Source: an uncultured Planctomycetaceae bacterium
Lineage (GTDB): Bacteria > Planctomycetota > Planctomycetia > Planctomycetales > Planctomycetaceae
Direction of reading: 5' to 3'
Length of the DNA stretch: 45,916 nucleotides
Assembly (NCBI GenBank): GCA_937916515.1
Contig: CALFSX010000342.1
Location: 1-45,916, forward strand
Below the pieces are notes generated by a model, which saw nothing but the letters and a program-made list of their open reading frames with translations, made no database searches and was not told the origin of the DNA. Below are positions 35,250 to 45,519 of this stretch, in pieces (within the stretch, counting starts at the first letter, position 1; each line of letters opens with the position of its first letter). The position numbers were made by a program, and so were the translations under genes.

Positions 35250-36929
35250 ATGGTGTTATCTCGTGTGTTGGCGATAGTTCTTGCAGTCGGTTGCGTGGCC
35301 GTCTGTACCGGTGGTACGTCTGCGCAGGTTCTTCACGAACGCTTCGACGCATGGCCGATGGAAACCAGCATCAACGGAACCGTCGTGCTGGCTGCTTCAT
35401 TGAACGATCTATCGATTCTGAAGGAGGCCATTAGAACGCCCGCCGAACAATCAGTGGTGCGGATCTACGCTTCTGGCGAAGAATCTACTCACGGACAAAT
35501 TGTTGCGCTGCAGCAGGTTTTTGAACCACTAAGTATCACATTATCCATCGACCGCAAGAACAATGCTCACAAAGCCGCGCTGTCGACATTGACAAAGGAC
35601 TGCGATGTTCTGTGCTGGCTTAGCAGTTCAGTAACTTCAGATGCTGAACAACGGGACGTCGCTGAGTGTTCTGAACTTCTGAACGCATTCGTACGCAACA
35701 AAGGAGTGCTGATATTGATCGGCCCGGTTGCAACATTGGCGGGAAAGCTGAATGCGACAGGTTCAGGTCAGCCGATACGCGGACTCGACCTGATTCAGGA
35801 TGCGGTAATTGTCAGCGACTACGTCGGCTCTGAATCGCAACAAGTACAGCTAACAAGTGTCCTCCGCGATCAGCCTCGTACTGTTGGAGTAGGCTTGTCG
35901 GCAGAATCCGTGTTGGTCCTGAATGCTCGGCGAATTCGCATGGCTGGTTCAGGAACCGCCACTTTCCTGCTGCCAAATGGTGCGCATCATGCCGGCAAGC
36001 AGCAAGTGCTTGCCAGGCCCACATCCAGACGGCAGTCGCCAGCGGAATACATCGTAGACTGGACACAATGGCGACGCGAATCCATCGAACGCACTTTGGA
36101 TGTCTTTCCGCCAACTGAACGGCAGACGCCGTACGTGGAAAACGGAACGCTGGTGATTGTTGGCGGGGGAGGAATGCCGGACGGCCTCATGGATCGTATT
36201 GTTGAGCTAGCGGGTGGTCCTGAATCCGCCAGAATGGTATATGTGCCGTGCGAAGAACAGGCACATATTTCCCCCAACCAAAGCACGATCTCGGCATGGA
36301 AACGCGGTGGCGTAAAAAACGCAACCTTCATACACACCAAAGACCGCAACCTGGCGAATACTGATGAAGCGTTTCTGGCTCCGTTGAAGGACGCGACAGG
36401 TTTGTGGTTTGGTGGAGGTCGGCAGTGGAATTTTGCCGACTCTTATTACGGAACTCAGGCCCATCAATTGATGAAAGACGTATTGTCACGCGGCGGCGTG
36501 ATTGGCGGGTCGTCTGCAGGGGCTTCCATTCAGGCTGAATATCTTGCTCGAGCAACACCGATCGAGAACTTCGACATCATGGCTTCCGGCTACGAACGAG
36601 GCGGCCTGGGCTTTCTTAGAGGCGTTGCCATTGATCAGCACTTTTCGCAGCGAGGACGCCAGAAGGACATGACACAACTGGTGAACCGCTATCCGCAGTT
36701 GCTGGGCATCGGCCTTGACGAAGCCACGGCGATTATCGTGCAGAAGTCGAAGGCTGAAGTGATTGGTCGTGGAAAAGTCTATTTCTATGATCGAGACCAG
36801 CCAGTTTCAGCGGGTGGCCCGGACTACGTGGCTTTGCCCGCCGGATCAGCCTACGACCTTGCCGCACGAAGCGTGCTGATTGACTCAACACCAACAGCGC
36901 CGGAAGAGACACCCAATGCAAATGAGTAG
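35250..36929 (+). CDS. Secreted cyanophycinase-like (peptidase S51) protein
   Basis: 559 residues. A signal peptide covers about 1-26 (hydrophobic core then Thr-Ser-Ala-Gln). An N-terminal domain of about 30-250 contains a Rossmann-like stretch (Gly-Val-Leu-Ile-Leu-Ile-Gly-Pro). The C-terminal S51 domain starts near 300 with Leu-Val-Ile-Val-Gly-Gly-Gly-Gly and carries Trp-Phe-Gly-Gly-Gly-Arg-Gln and the nucleophile elbow Gly-Gly-Ser-Ser-Ala-Gly-Ala, Ser422 being the likely nucleophile. Cyanophycinases cut the Asp-Arg polymer cyanophycin, but no cyanophycin synthetase is in the window, so another beta-linked substrate is possible. AGGTG is 5 nt before the ATG. The 3' end overlaps the protease gene by 14 nt. 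Confidence 0.82.
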   Translation: MVLSRVLAIVLAVGCVAVCTGGTSAQVLHERFDAWPMETSINGTVVLAASLNDLSILKEAIRTPAEQSVVRIYASGEESTHGQIVALQQVFEPLSITLSIDRKNNAHKAALSTLTKDCDVLCWLSSSVTSDAEQRDVAECSELLNAFVRNKGVLILIGPVATLAGKLNATGSGQPIRGLDLIQDAVIVSDYVGSESQQVQLTSVLRDQPRTVGVGLSAESVLVLNARRIRMAGSGTATFLLPNGAHHAGKQQVLARPTSRRQSPAEYIVDWTQWRRESIERTLDVFPPTERQTPYVENGTLVIVGGGGMPDGLMDRIVELAGGPESARMVYVPCEEQAHISPNQSTISAWKRGGVKNATFIHTKDRNLANTDEAFLAPLKDATGLWFGGGRQWNFADSYYGTQAHQLMKDVLSRGGVIGGSSAGASIQAEYLARATPIENFDIMASGYERGGLGFLRGVAIDQHFSQRGRQKDMTQLVNRYPQLLGIGLDEATAIIVQKSKAEVIGRGKVYFYDRDQPVSAGGPDYVALPAGSAYDLAARSVLIDSTPTAPEETPNANE

Positions 36930-38580
36930 GTTTCAGCTTCGCTGCTCGTTGCTGAGCGCCGTTACAGCATGCATGTTTGCATGGGCCGTCTATGTCGGAT
37001 TATTTTTCAGCACCGTTTCAGCTGGCAGCACGACAACTTCAGGCAGCGCGGCCGCATCCGGAAGCAACGACAAGCTGTCAGTTTTGTGTAATTCAGTGAT
37101 GCAGGCGACGGTGCGAATTGAAACCGCTTCTGATCGATTCTCCGGAGTGTTGGTTTCGAAGGCCGGATTCATTTTCACTGTGGCTCATGGTCTTAAATCG
37201 ACGGATCTTGTGGCCAATGTTATCTGGTTTGACGGTTCGGTCTCAAAGGCTAGTGTGGTTCTTCGCGACACCAACCGCGACTTAGCAGTGCTGCAGCTGC
37301 AACAGCTTTCGCAGAAACAATTGCCTGAGGCTTTGCCGTTTGCCAACGAAATCTCCGGGCGTGTGACCATAGATGCGATGGTACTGGCGGCCGGTTGTCC
37401 GGGGAGAGAAGACAATGCGGCGAGGGCTGTCTTGCGAATCGGCAAGGTTGTTGCTGCTTCCAGAAACACCATTCGCACAACCTGTGCTTTGACCGTTGGC
37501 GATTCGGGCGGTCCGCTGGTGAATCAGCACGGCCAGATTGTCGGACTTAACGCACGCATTGGCCTGGGAGCATCCGCCAATCAGCATTTGCCTGCTGGGC
37601 TGATTCGCGCAGCCTGTCAACAAAAGCAATCGCTGAAGTCATTGTTTGCCGGCTCGAACGTCGCAACTTCCGACGTAGAACTACCACCCACGGCAGCAAC
37701 TGTTGTAACGGATGCACTTCGGCAAATGACCGTTACGATCTATTCGGGAGATGAGGCTTTGTGCCTGGGCACGATTGTGAATTCCGGTACCATCGTGTCC
37801 AAACTTAGCGAACTGCAATACAGAAACGATCTGTCTTGTCAGCTAGCCGACCAGACTCCGATAGGTTTAACTTTGAACACTGCTGATCAGCCGACAGACC
37901 TTGCCGTATTGAAGACCACAGACAGCAACGTCACACTGCCCAGCCGCTCAGACGGTTTTAGCGAAGACCGCCACAGCGAAGACATTTCAGTGAAAGCCGG
38001 AAGCCTTGTCTATGCGGGTACTGAAGGCATGGTGGCGATCGTCGGTCGCACCAACTACACGGAGCCACGTGATGCTGCGAAACTTGGCTGCATCTTGAGT
38101 ATCACCGACGAAATGTCGCTGCAAATTGACGAAGTCAGTGCAGACAGTGCGGCCATGGATGCGGGGCTGAAAAGCGGCGATCAGCTTATTTCGGCGAACG
38201 GCAGTCTAATATTGGATTTCGACGATCTGGCTAAACTGCTGACACATTGCCAACCAGGCGATCAGCTTAAGTTTGCCATTCGGCGATCAGGCCGGAACAT
38301 CGAATGCGTCGGACGGCTTCGATCTTCGCCGGAAAATCTTCTTGAGCGAACGGAATTCGCTGACGGTCGCGGCGGCGAAGTCAGCCGCCGCCGCGCCGGC
38401 TTTGCGAGTGTTTTGCAGCACGATGCAGCGTTAACGCCACAACAAATGGGTGGCCCTTTAGTCAACGCCGCCGGTCAGTTGGTCGCCATCAACATCGCCA
38501 GGCGATCTCGCGAATCGGTTCTGGCTGTGCCTGTTTCGCAAGTTTTAAATCGCGTAAACGCCACAGACGCAGGTCCTTAG
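36916..38580 (+). CDS. Membrane-anchored trypsin-like protease with PDZ-containing pseudoprotease half
   Basis: 554 residues from the ATG at 36916 (another ATG at 36922). One membrane helix or signal anchor lies at about 11-34. The first trypsin-like domain is intact: His91 (Thr-Val-Ala-His), Asp122 (Asn-Arg-Asp-Leu-Ala-Val-Leu) and Ser197 (Gly-Asp-Ser-Gly-Gly-Pro). A second trypsin-like half spans about 265-545 but lacks the catalytic His, and its serine motif is Gln-Gln-Met-Gly-Gly-Pro at 509-514. A PDZ domain (about 397-470, Ala-Gly-Leu-Lys-Ser-Gly-Asp-Gln-Leu) is inserted in it. It is translationally coupled to the S51 gene. It resembles HtrA/DegP proteins, which degrade or chaperone misfolded envelope proteins. 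Confidence 0.85.
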   Translation: MQMSRFQLRCSLLSAVTACMFAWAVYVGLFFSTVSAGSTTTSGSAAASGSNDKLSVLCNSVMQATVRIETASDRFSGVLVSKAGFIFTVAHGLKSTDLVANVIWFDGSVSKASVVLRDTNRDLAVLQLQQLSQKQLPEALPFANEISGRVTIDAMVLAAGCPGREDNAARAVLRIGKVVAASRNTIRTTCALTVGDSGGPLVNQHGQIVGLNARIGLGASANQHLPAGLIRAACQQKQSLKSLFAGSNVATSDVELPPTAATVVTDALRQMTVTIYSGDEALCLGTIVNSGTIVSKLSELQYRNDLSCQLADQTPIGLTLNTADQPTDLAVLKTTDSNVTLPSRSDGFSEDRHSEDISVKAGSLVYAGTEGMVAIVGRTNYTEPRDAAKLGCILSITDEMSLQIDEVSADSAAMDAGLKSGDQLISANGSLILDFDDLAKLLTHCQPGDQLKFAIRRSGRNIECVGRLRSSPENLLERTEFADGRGGEVSRRRAGFASVLQHDAALTPQQMGGPLVNAAGQLVAINIARRSRESVLAVPVSQVLNRVNATDAGP

Positions 38581-38702
38581 GCTGACCATTCAGCAGTCGC
38601 AGTCGCAGAAAATCAGGAAGAGTTTATAGAGCGATTTGCCAATACACGCATTCCCGAACGATGTACCTGCGAATCCAAATACAGCAGCGTCGAAGGGTGC
38701 TG

Positions 38703-39458
38703 TCAGGCTCGCAGAATGGGAGCACCGAATTCCTGGTGAAGGCGGTTGCATTCTTCAAGGCTAAGGCGAAACCCATGCCCAAGCTCTCTCAAATATTGAG
38801 CTTCAGAATTTTGATCCAGGTTGATCGCCATCAGCGACACGCCGTAAACCTGTCGTTCCATTCCGATCGGCACCGACCACACGAACTCTTTTACGTTGAG
38901 TGGCTTCGCGAACTCGGAACGCAGAAACTGCACTTCGTCCTGCGACAGATCGCCCAGCTGTTTAACGATTGCATCCTGTTCTTTTTGATCAATCTGCCCG
39001 TCGGCTTTGGCCGCATTAATCATGGCAATCACCAGCACTTCCGCCTGACGATTAAACGGCTCCGGGTTCCCTTCGTACTCAGCGGTGAACTCGGTTTGTC
39101 GGCGAGCAATCTGCGGCTCAGCAGAGGGAAATGGATTGCGTTGCGGGGCTGGTGCAGGCGCGGGGGCCGATCGCTGACGTTGGTCACTTCCCTTGTGAGC
39201 GTGTCTTAGAAAATCTTCCAGACTATTGAACTCGTCCTCCTGTCCGCGACGCGGTTCGACTATTCGCGGGCTGCCCGCAGGAACGCTGGGAATCCCGGTG
39301 CCCTTGCGACTGGCAGGGCTTTGAGCACCACCGCGCCCCTGGCCTTTCAGGATGCTTTCCAGAATAGAACCACCAAGACCGCCGCCTCCACCACCACTGC
39401 TGCTTCCAGCGCCCATCTTATTTTTCAACAGTCCGCCCAGAATATCCATCGGATTCAT
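38703..39458 (-). CDS. DUF533 (YebE-like) protein
   Basis: 251 residues from the ATG at 39458; the 42 extra codons upstream are not protein-like. It opens Met-Asn-Pro-Met-Asp-Ile-Leu-Gly-Gly-Leu-Leu-Lys-Asn-Lys-Met, then has a Gly/Ser-rich run and a Pro/Ala-rich linker. The DUF533 domain covers about 125-245 (Val-Leu-Val-Ile-Ala-Met-Ile-Asn-Ala-Ala-Lys-Ala-Asp-Gly-Gln-Ile-Asp-Gln-Lys-Glu). The Asp-Gly-x-Ile-Asp pattern is the TerB-fold calcium-like loop. The function is unknown; it is possibly membrane-associated. It is convergent with the protease gene. Confidence 0.85.
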   Translation of the reverse strand: MNPMDILGGLLKNKMGAGSSSGGGGGGLGGSILESILKGQGRGGAQSPASRKGTGIPSVPAGSPRIVEPRRGQEDEFNSLEDFLRHAHKGSDQRQRSAPAPAPAPQRNPFPSAEPQIARRQTEFTAEYEGNPEPFNRQAEVLVIAMINAAKADGQIDQKEQDAIVKQLGDLSQDEVQFLRSEFAKPLNVKEFVWSVPIGMERQVYGVSLMAINLDQNSEAQYLRELGHGFRLSLEECNRLHQEFGAPILRA

Positions 39459-40032
39459 TTCGTCGCCTCTCGCGTTTGATCGTTCGTGCAGAAAAATTGT
39501 GGCCCGCGTGGGCCAAAGTCTAGCAGTTTCCCGGTGCCAATAAAGGAATGGGCTGTGCATGTCTGCTTTTTCAATCACCATCATTCGGGCTTGTATCAGC
39601 CAGATTCACAGGTCGCCAATCAGGCATGAAGCGTCAGCGGCAGAAAAACTCGGCAAGTTCAATGATCCGCGGTCAGCCGCAATCCGTTTGCGTTAAATCG
39701 TCTGCAATTGAGCAATTTTCCCATTCCTGTGGACGAGGCTGGTCGCCTTTTGCTTCGTGAAGTGAAAGAACGTCCGTGCGTTCCTTAGCAGAACAAAACG
39801 TCGTCCTTGTCTGAAGGCGAACTGCGAATGATTCGTTGTGTTCGCACCGAAATGCCGGCAGAAAAGCGGATGCGGCGGTGCTCTGATCCAATGAACCTGC
39901 ACGTCGGTTCTGATTGGAAGCCGGAGAAACACATTCGCCAACCTTGCAGCATTGCGGTTGCGTTGCGATTGCATGGCGAAGCGATTAGTGTTCGGTGAAC
40001 TTTCAAAGAGTTTTAAGCGAGGTATATCGACC
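39459..40032. other. Intergenic region between divergent genes
   Basis: It holds the upstream regions of the DUF533 gene and the permease gene. Minus-strand frames within it lack ribosome-binding sites and protein-like composition. Nothing else is supported. Confidence 0.4.
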
Positions 40033-42159
40033 GTGTCAGTCAATTCTCCACAGCCAGTCCCGGCGACCAGAATGCCGAAAGAACACCACCCGCGACTTGG
40101 TCAACTGGCCTCCACTGCGATATGCGGCAACGATATTACGTCGTCGTGCTTGTATGTTTCTGCCCTGGCGATTGTGTATGCCGGAAAGCTGGCCCCCATT
40201 TCGTTGTTGATGGTTGCGGCTGTGTTGTTTCTGTTCCGCAAAATCTATGCGGAAGTCGTCGGTGCCTTACCGTTAAACGGAGGTGCCTACAACGCGCTTC
40301 TAAACACAACCAGCAAACGAGCTGCTTCAGTCGCCGCGTGTCTGACAGTGTTGTCGTATATGGCAACTGCCGTTATTTCGGCATTGGAAGGCATGCATTA
40401 TGTTCACAACCTTTGGCATGGGCTGGACGTGATGACGGGCACCATCGCGTTGTTGGCATTTTTCATGATTCTAACCATCGTCGGCATCACTGAATCAGCG
40501 ATTGTCGCCATCGTGATTTTCATTACTCACCTGGTGACCCTTACGCTGTTGCTGATTGTGGGAGCGGCCTTTGTCTTCGGCAACGGAGCCGACAATCCGG
40601 AAGGTGGGCTGGCAACGGCCAAAGCCAACTTTGCTGAGCCCTTACCAGCAGCTCCCGGTACTAACGACGAATTTGCTGACCTCGATTCTGATGAAGACGG
40701 TAGTTCGTCGGGAAGCTTGTGGGTGGCTCTGTTCTTTGGGTTCTCGGTTTCTATGCTGGGAATTTCCGGCTTTGAAAGTTCATCAAATTTTGTTGAAGAA
40801 CAGGAGGACGGAGTCTTTCCCAAAACATTACGCAACATGTGGATTGCCGTCAGCTTCTTCAATCCGTTGATGGCGCTGTTGGCGTTGTCTGTTTTGACCA
40901 TGGTTCAGGTTGACCAGAACCAGACTGCTCTGCTGGCCTATATGGGAGAGGTCGCGGGTGGCCCCACATTCGGTCCGTGGTTTAGTACGTTAATTTCGAT
41001 TGATGCAGCGATGGTGCTTAGTGGAGCCGTCCTGACAAGTTTTGTGGGCGTCACAGGCCTGGTTCATCGGATGACACTGGACCGCTGCCTGCCGCAGTTT
41101 CTGTTGAAGACAAACTCACGGGGCACGACACATCGAATCATTGTTGCGTTTTTTCTGCTGTGCGTATCTGTGCTTCTGATTACTCAGAACAACGTTCCAC
41201 AGTACGTCGCACCTGCGATTGCTAAAGCCGTCGCTGATGTGCCTGGTGCAGTTGATGGCGAAAGTCCGGATCTTGTACGTCGTCGAGTAAACCGGGCCGT
41301 TCTTTCTCTGGACGATGGTGTGCTGCCGATTGAATGCAAGAATCACTTTAAAACGCTGTCTCCCAAAGACCGCAGCGAACTGCAGACGCTGACTGAAGTT
41401 CAGATTGCCGAGCGTCTGAAAGTGGCCGGTGAAAATGCTCAAATCAAGAAACTGGCCGGCATTTACACGATTTCTTTCCTATCCGTAATGGCGTTGTTCG
41501 GGCTCGGGAATGTGTTGCTGAAACTGAAACGCAACAATCTGCCGCGACCGGCTCGAGCTTCATGGCTTTCTGTGCTGATTGCTATCGGAGCGGTTCTTGC
41601 CGGGCTGATTGGCAATGCAATGATAGACAGTGCTTACGTCTGGACTTTTCTGCAGTACTTTGTGCCCGCAATGGTGGTTATTGGTGTAATGCTGTTCCGT
41701 ATTCAGCTGCTGAAGGCCGCTTTGTCTGTGGTAAGAACAATGACGGCTGGAATTGTGGGGCCACTCACGCAGACCAGTCGTTGGGTGCGAGTCAAGATTG
41801 ACGAAATCAATGCTCAGCAGATTGTGTTCTTTACTCGAGGCGACAATATCGCCAACCTGAACAACGCGCTTTTGTACGTGAGGCAGAATGAACACACCAA
41901 TCGGCTGAAAATTGTGACGGTCACCAATCAGGATGTGGTCGTCCCGGACAATCTGGCGCAGGAACTGGATTTTCTGGATAAGGCTTATCCGGAGATCGAC
42001 GTTGAGTTTGTTCGGATAGAAGGACAGTTTACACCGGAACTGATTCAGCAGCTTTCAGAGGAATGGGGCATCCCCAGGAACCTGATGTTCATTGGATCTC
42101 CCGGCAGCCGACTTCCATACGGACTGGCAGAACTTGGCGGAGTGCGATTGATCATTTGA
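40033..42159 (+). CDS. APC-superfamily amino acid permease with long soluble insertion and tail
   Basis: 708 residues from a GTG at 40033 (GCGAGG about 10 nt upstream); ATGs at 39952 and 39973 are alternatives. The first helices carry the APC pattern (Ser-Thr-Ala-Ile-Cys-Gly-Asn-Asp-Ile-Thr-Ser-Ser-Cys-Leu-Tyr) followed by Leu-Pro-Leu-Asn-Gly-Gly-Ala-Tyr. About twelve membrane helices follow. A ~100-residue soluble segment (Ala-Asp-Val-Pro-Gly-Ala-Val through Ala-Glu-Arg-Leu-Lys-Val) is inserted between two late helices. The last ~120 residues are cytosolic and look like a universal-stress or small alpha/beta domain. The substrate is unknown. A single gene. Confidence 0.82.
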   Translation: MSVNSPQPVPATRMPKEHHPRLGQLASTAICGNDITSSCLYVSALAIVYAGKLAPISLLMVAAVLFLFRKIYAEVVGALPLNGGAYNALLNTTSKRAASVAACLTVLSYMATAVISALEGMHYVHNLWHGLDVMTGTIALLAFFMILTIVGITESAIVAIVIFITHLVTLTLLLIVGAAFVFGNGADNPEGGLATAKANFAEPLPAAPGTNDEFADLDSDEDGSSSGSLWVALFFGFSVSMLGISGFESSSNFVEEQEDGVFPKTLRNMWIAVSFFNPLMALLALSVLTMVQVDQNQTALLAYMGEVAGGPTFGPWFSTLISIDAAMVLSGAVLTSFVGVTGLVHRMTLDRCLPQFLLKTNSRGTTHRIIVAFFLLCVSVLLITQNNVPQYVAPAIAKAVADVPGAVDGESPDLVRRRVNRAVLSLDDGVLPIECKNHFKTLSPKDRSELQTLTEVQIAERLKVAGENAQIKKLAGIYTISFLSVMALFGLGNVLLKLKRNNLPRPARASWLSVLIAIGAVLAGLIGNAMIDSAYVWTFLQYFVPAMVVIGVMLFRIQLLKAALSVVRTMTAGIVGPLTQTSRWVRVKIDEINAQQIVFFTRGDNIANLNNALLYVRQNEHTNRLKIVTVTNQDVVVPDNLAQELDFLDKAYPEIDVEFVRIEGQFTPELIQQLSEEWGIPRNLMFIGSPGSRLPYGLAELGGVRLII

Positions 42160-42680
42160 CTGATCCCGGACTTCCCTCTGCAAACCATCCGCCGGACATG
42201 TCGTGTACCAGACGCGTGGAAGCCTGCAGGCTGCTTCTGAACAACTTGTCCGGTGGTAAGTGGAGGCGCTTCTGCATTCCAGATCACCGAAATTGAATAT
42301 GCAACCTCTGGAATCTTGCCGGACAGTGACCACGTCGTAAGAAAAGGCGCCCAGCGCTACGTGGAACTCCTACCGCAGGTCGTAACGGATGGTTGTGTCC
42401 TGCGAATCGCTCAATAACCCATGTCGCGGATAGGCAGTTTCTGATTCTAAAAAACAAGATCAGAGCATCCATGACTCCAAAGCTGTTCCATCTTTACGCC
42501 GTCTGTCTGTGACAGATAACCTGTGACATGGATTTCACATTGCAACACCTCAATCGAGCCTCCCTTCATCGCTGTTGCGTGCACAGGGACGAGTTCTTTT
42601 GAGCCCGTTCTCCGGTCTCCCTGGCCAACAAAAAGATCAATTCAGATGCAACTTTCAATCAATTTCCAGGGAGAGATTCT
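42160..42680. other. Intergenic region without a supported gene
   Basis: Frames are short and lack ribosome-binding sites. It probably holds the promoter of the TerB-like gene, whose start has GGGAGAG about 8 nt upstream. No repeat was recognised. Confidence 0.4.
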
Positions 42681-43247
42681 ATGTACGGTGATGGACTTGG
42701 CAAACTTGGTTCAATTTTGGAAATGAGCCACGCATACGAGACGGACCTCCGTCTACGGGAACAACTTGAGGAGAAATGGGATCGTGAAGCTGCAATTGAA
42801 CAGTTGCAGATCTCCACGCAAATCACAGAGCAGGACGTGCTGAATGAACTTGTTGACTGCGGACTGCGAGCAGAATCACTTCACGTATTGACTCTGGTTC
42901 CGATGGTGTCAGTCGCCTGGGCAAATGGTTTTGTCGAACGTGGTGAACGTCAGGCGATTCTGGAAGCCGCTCAGGAAAACGGCATGAAACCGACATCGAA
43001 GGCATTTGAGTTGTTGACCGGATGGCTGAAAGAGCGTCCGAATCCCACACTGCTGAAGACATGGAAAGACTACGTCGCCGCAATACGACGAATAGTCAGC
43101 CGGGAGTCCTATGCAGCTTTGCGAGCCGCTACCGTTTTTCAGGCAATCACTGTCGCGGAAGCGTCCGGCGGATGCCTTGGATATGGAGCCGTATCAAAGG
43201 CAGAACAGGCGGTCATCGATGACCTCAGGTCTGCTTTTGATGAATAG
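42681..43247 (+). CDS. TerB-like helical protein
   Basis: 188 residues, all helical. Leu-Val-Pro-Met-Val-Ser-Val-Ala-Trp-Ala-Asn-Gly-Phe-Val-Glu-Arg-Gly-Glu-Arg at about 71-90 has the shape of a TerB/DjlA fold entry helix with its acidic turn. The rest includes a second copy-like helix pair (Ser-Lys-Ala-Glu-Gln-Ala-Val-Ile-Asp-Asp-Leu). The function is unknown. The start is supported by GGGAGAG just upstream. Confidence 0.65.
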   Translation: MYGDGLGKLGSILEMSHAYETDLRLREQLEEKWDREAAIEQLQISTQITEQDVLNELVDCGLRAESLHVLTLVPMVSVAWANGFVERGERQAILEAAQENGMKPTSKAFELLTGWLKERPNPTLLKTWKDYVAAIRRIVSRESYAALRAATVFQAITVAEASGGCLGYGAVSKAEQAVIDDLRSAFDE

Positions 43248-43728
43248 CGAAGCAGTCTTCAGGGGGCTGCAGTCATAGATGATCGCAAACCGGGGCAGGA
43301 TGGGCAGGGTTGGAGCGAGGCACGAGCGCAACCCCAGGGGGGCCTTCGCAAGCTCAGTCCAACCCCGGCCCCGCACGTTCAACAATCTCCGATCGGCCAC
43401 AATCCGTGACCGCACCCGTCTTCAGTCAGCCTGAGCCGAAAGGCATAATTTAAAGCGGGTGGCCCGTTGATTCTATGGTCGCGCCACTTCGGCCACTGAA
43501 ATGACATCGGCTATTAACCTTCCGGAAACCGATGCCCACTCATCTCCCACGTCAGCAGAAGCACTCAACGGGGCCCAAGGCATTGTCTCGGACTTATGTC
43601 CAGCCCCTTGAGTACTCAAGCAGCGGGCAAGGCAAACTTGAACTTGAACGCGGCGTTAACCTGCCAACGCTGCAGAAACTGACAGGATAAACTTGTCGCG
43701 TGCTGCACCTGTTGAAGTTGCGACGTGA
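43248..43728. other. Intergenic region between convergent genes with a GC-rich hairpin
   Basis: GGGTTGGA (43307-43314) pairs with TCCAACCC (43358-43365), with further partial pairing inside, as in scattered planctomycete palindromes. Near 43620-43690 a short frame resembles the middle of an XRE helix-turn-helix (Leu-Glu-Leu-Glu-Arg-Gly-Val-Asn-Leu-Pro-Thr-Leu), probably a decayed remnant. Confidence 0.5.
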
Positions 43729-45519
43729 CTATTCAAGAATCATGTCATCCACGGTTCGGCCGGTTGGTATCATCGGCAGAACGTGTTCCTGATAGACGCA
43801 AAGAACGTCCAACAAGTACGGACCGTCGTGATTGATCATCTCGGCAATGGCTTCCGCAAGGTCCTTTTTGTGGCGAACCTGTCGAGCTTTGATGCCGTAG
43901 GCCTTGGCGATCTGAACGAAGTTCGGGTACGTCAATTCAGGCAGACTTCCGTCGCCTTCACCCAAAGCTTCCGGATCTTCGACCGGACCCAGATAAGTGT
44001 GAGCTCGACGACCGTCCATGAACCGGTCTTCCCATTGTGTCACCATGCCCAGGTGCTGGTTGTTGAGCAGCAGAATCTTTACCGGCAGGTTTTCACAACG
44101 CAGCGTCGCCAGCTCCTGAATGTTCATCTGGAACGAACCATCACCATCGATATCAACAACAAGGCTGTTTGGATGAGCCGTTTGTACGCCCATAGCGGCA
44201 GGCAAACCGAAACCCATCGTGCCCAGGCCTGAACTACTTAGCCAGTGGCGAGGTTTGCTGAATTTATAAAACTGAGCTGTCCACATCTGGTGCTGGCCAA
44301 CGCCCACAGCGATGTAGGGATCTTTCTCTTTGGTCTGCTGATACAGCTCATCAATGGCTGCCTGCTGAAGAATTTCTTCATCAGAATGGCGATAGCTTAG
44401 CGGGAAATTCTTCTTCCAATCAGCGATTTTGGCAGACCATTCTTTGATGTCCGGAATGTCTGCGTCTGTCAAAGCAGCGTTCAGAGCAATCAACGCTTCC
44501 TTCAGGTCGGCGTTGATTGGAATGTGAGCTTCTTTGTTTTTGTGAATCTCTGATGGGTCGATATCGACATGCACAATCTTTCCGTGCTTGGCGAATTCGT
44601 CCAGCTTGCCAGTCACTCGGTCATCAAAGCGAACGCCAAAGGCCAGCAACAGATCGGATTCGTTAACGGCATAGTTTGCATAGGCAGTGCCGTGCATTCC
44701 CAGCATGTGCAAAGATTGCTCGTGTTCGCCGGGGAACGCCCCCAATCCCATCACGGTCATGGTTACAGGAATGCCGGTGCGTAAAGCAAACTTTCGTAGT
44801 TCGTCTGAGGCATCGCTTAAGATGCACCCACCGCCGACATAAAGAACTGGTCTCTTGGATCGACGAATTGCGGCCACGACCTGACTAATCTGTTCAGGAG
44901 CAGCTTTGCGAACCTTCGGCTGATAGCCCGGAAGATCGAACGGAGGATCGAAGTCAACGTCCTTCAAGGGCAGAGTTGCCTGTTGAACGTCTTTCGGGAA
45001 GTCAATCAACACCGGGCCTGGGCGGCCTGTGTTGGCGATGTAGAAGGCTTCTTTTACGATGCGAGCCACATCGTTAATATCTGTTATGAGATAGTGGTGC
45101 TTCGTGATGGCTCGGCACACTTCCACCATTGGAGTTTCCTGGAACGCATCGGTTCCAATAAACTTCTGAGGCACCTGGCCGGTAATTGCCACCATCGCAA
45201 TGCTGTCCAGCTTTGCGTCTGCGATACCGGTGACAAGGTTGGTCGCACCTGGACCGCTGGTCGCCATGCAAACACCTACTTTGCCGGTGGTGCGTGCGAC
45301 CCCCTGAGCGGCAAAGCTGCCGCCTTGTTCGTGTCGGGGCAGAATGGTGCGGATTCGATCTCTTTGAGCTCGCAGCGCCTGATGCAAAGGCATGCTGCAA
45401 CCACCGGGATAGGCGAAAATGTATTCGGTTTCTAACCGGATGAGCATTTCAACCAGAATCTCAGCGCCGTTAATTGTTTCTACCGATTTATCTTGATCAA
45501 CAGTGGCCAATTGAGTCAC
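43729..45519 (-). CDS. ilvB: Acetolactate synthase large subunit
   Basis: 596 residues. It catalyses the first committed step of branched-chain amino acid synthesis, condensing two pyruvates (or pyruvate and 2-oxobutyrate) with thiamine diphosphate and FAD. Visible are the catalytic Glu64 in [10 protein letters not shown], the Gly-Pro-Gly-Ala-Thr-Asn loop at 89-94, the FAD-region Gly-Val-Arg-Phe-Asp-Asp-Arg at 295-301, and the cofactor motif Gly-Asp-Gly-Ser at 459-462 with Asn-Asn-Gln at 486-488. The start is a GTG at 45519, fixed by family alignment; the ribosome-binding site is weak. No small regulatory subunit gene is next to it in the window. Region 45520-45916 shows no gene. Confidence 0.94.
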   Translation of the reverse strand: MTQLATVDQDKSVETINGAEILVEMLIRLETEYIFAYPGGCSMPLHQALRAQRDRIRTILPRHEQGGSFAAQGVARTTGKVGVCMATSGPGATNLVTGIADAKLDSIAMVAITGQVPQKFIGTDAFQETPMVEVCRAITKHHYLITDINDVARIVKEAFYIANTGRPGPVLIDFPKDVQQATLPLKDVDFDPPFDLPGYQPKVRKAAPEQISQVVAAIRRSKRPVLYVGGGCILSDASDELRKFALRTGIPVTMTVMGLGAFPGEHEQSLHMLGMHGTAYANYAVNESDLLLAFGVRFDDRVTGKLDEFAKHGKIVHVDIDPSEIHKNKEAHIPINADLKEALIALNAALTDADIPDIKEWSAKIADWKKNFPLSYRHSDEEILQQAAIDELYQQTKEKDPYIAVGVGQHQMWTAQFYKFSKPRHWLSSSGLGTMGFGLPAAMGVQTAHPNSLVVDIDGDGSFQMNIQELATLRCENLPVKILLLNNQHLGMVTQWEDRFMDGRRAHTYLGPVEDPEALGEGDGSLPELTYPNFVQIAKAYGIKARQVRHKKDLAEAIAEMINHDGPYLLDVLCVYQEHVLPMIPTGRTVDDMILE

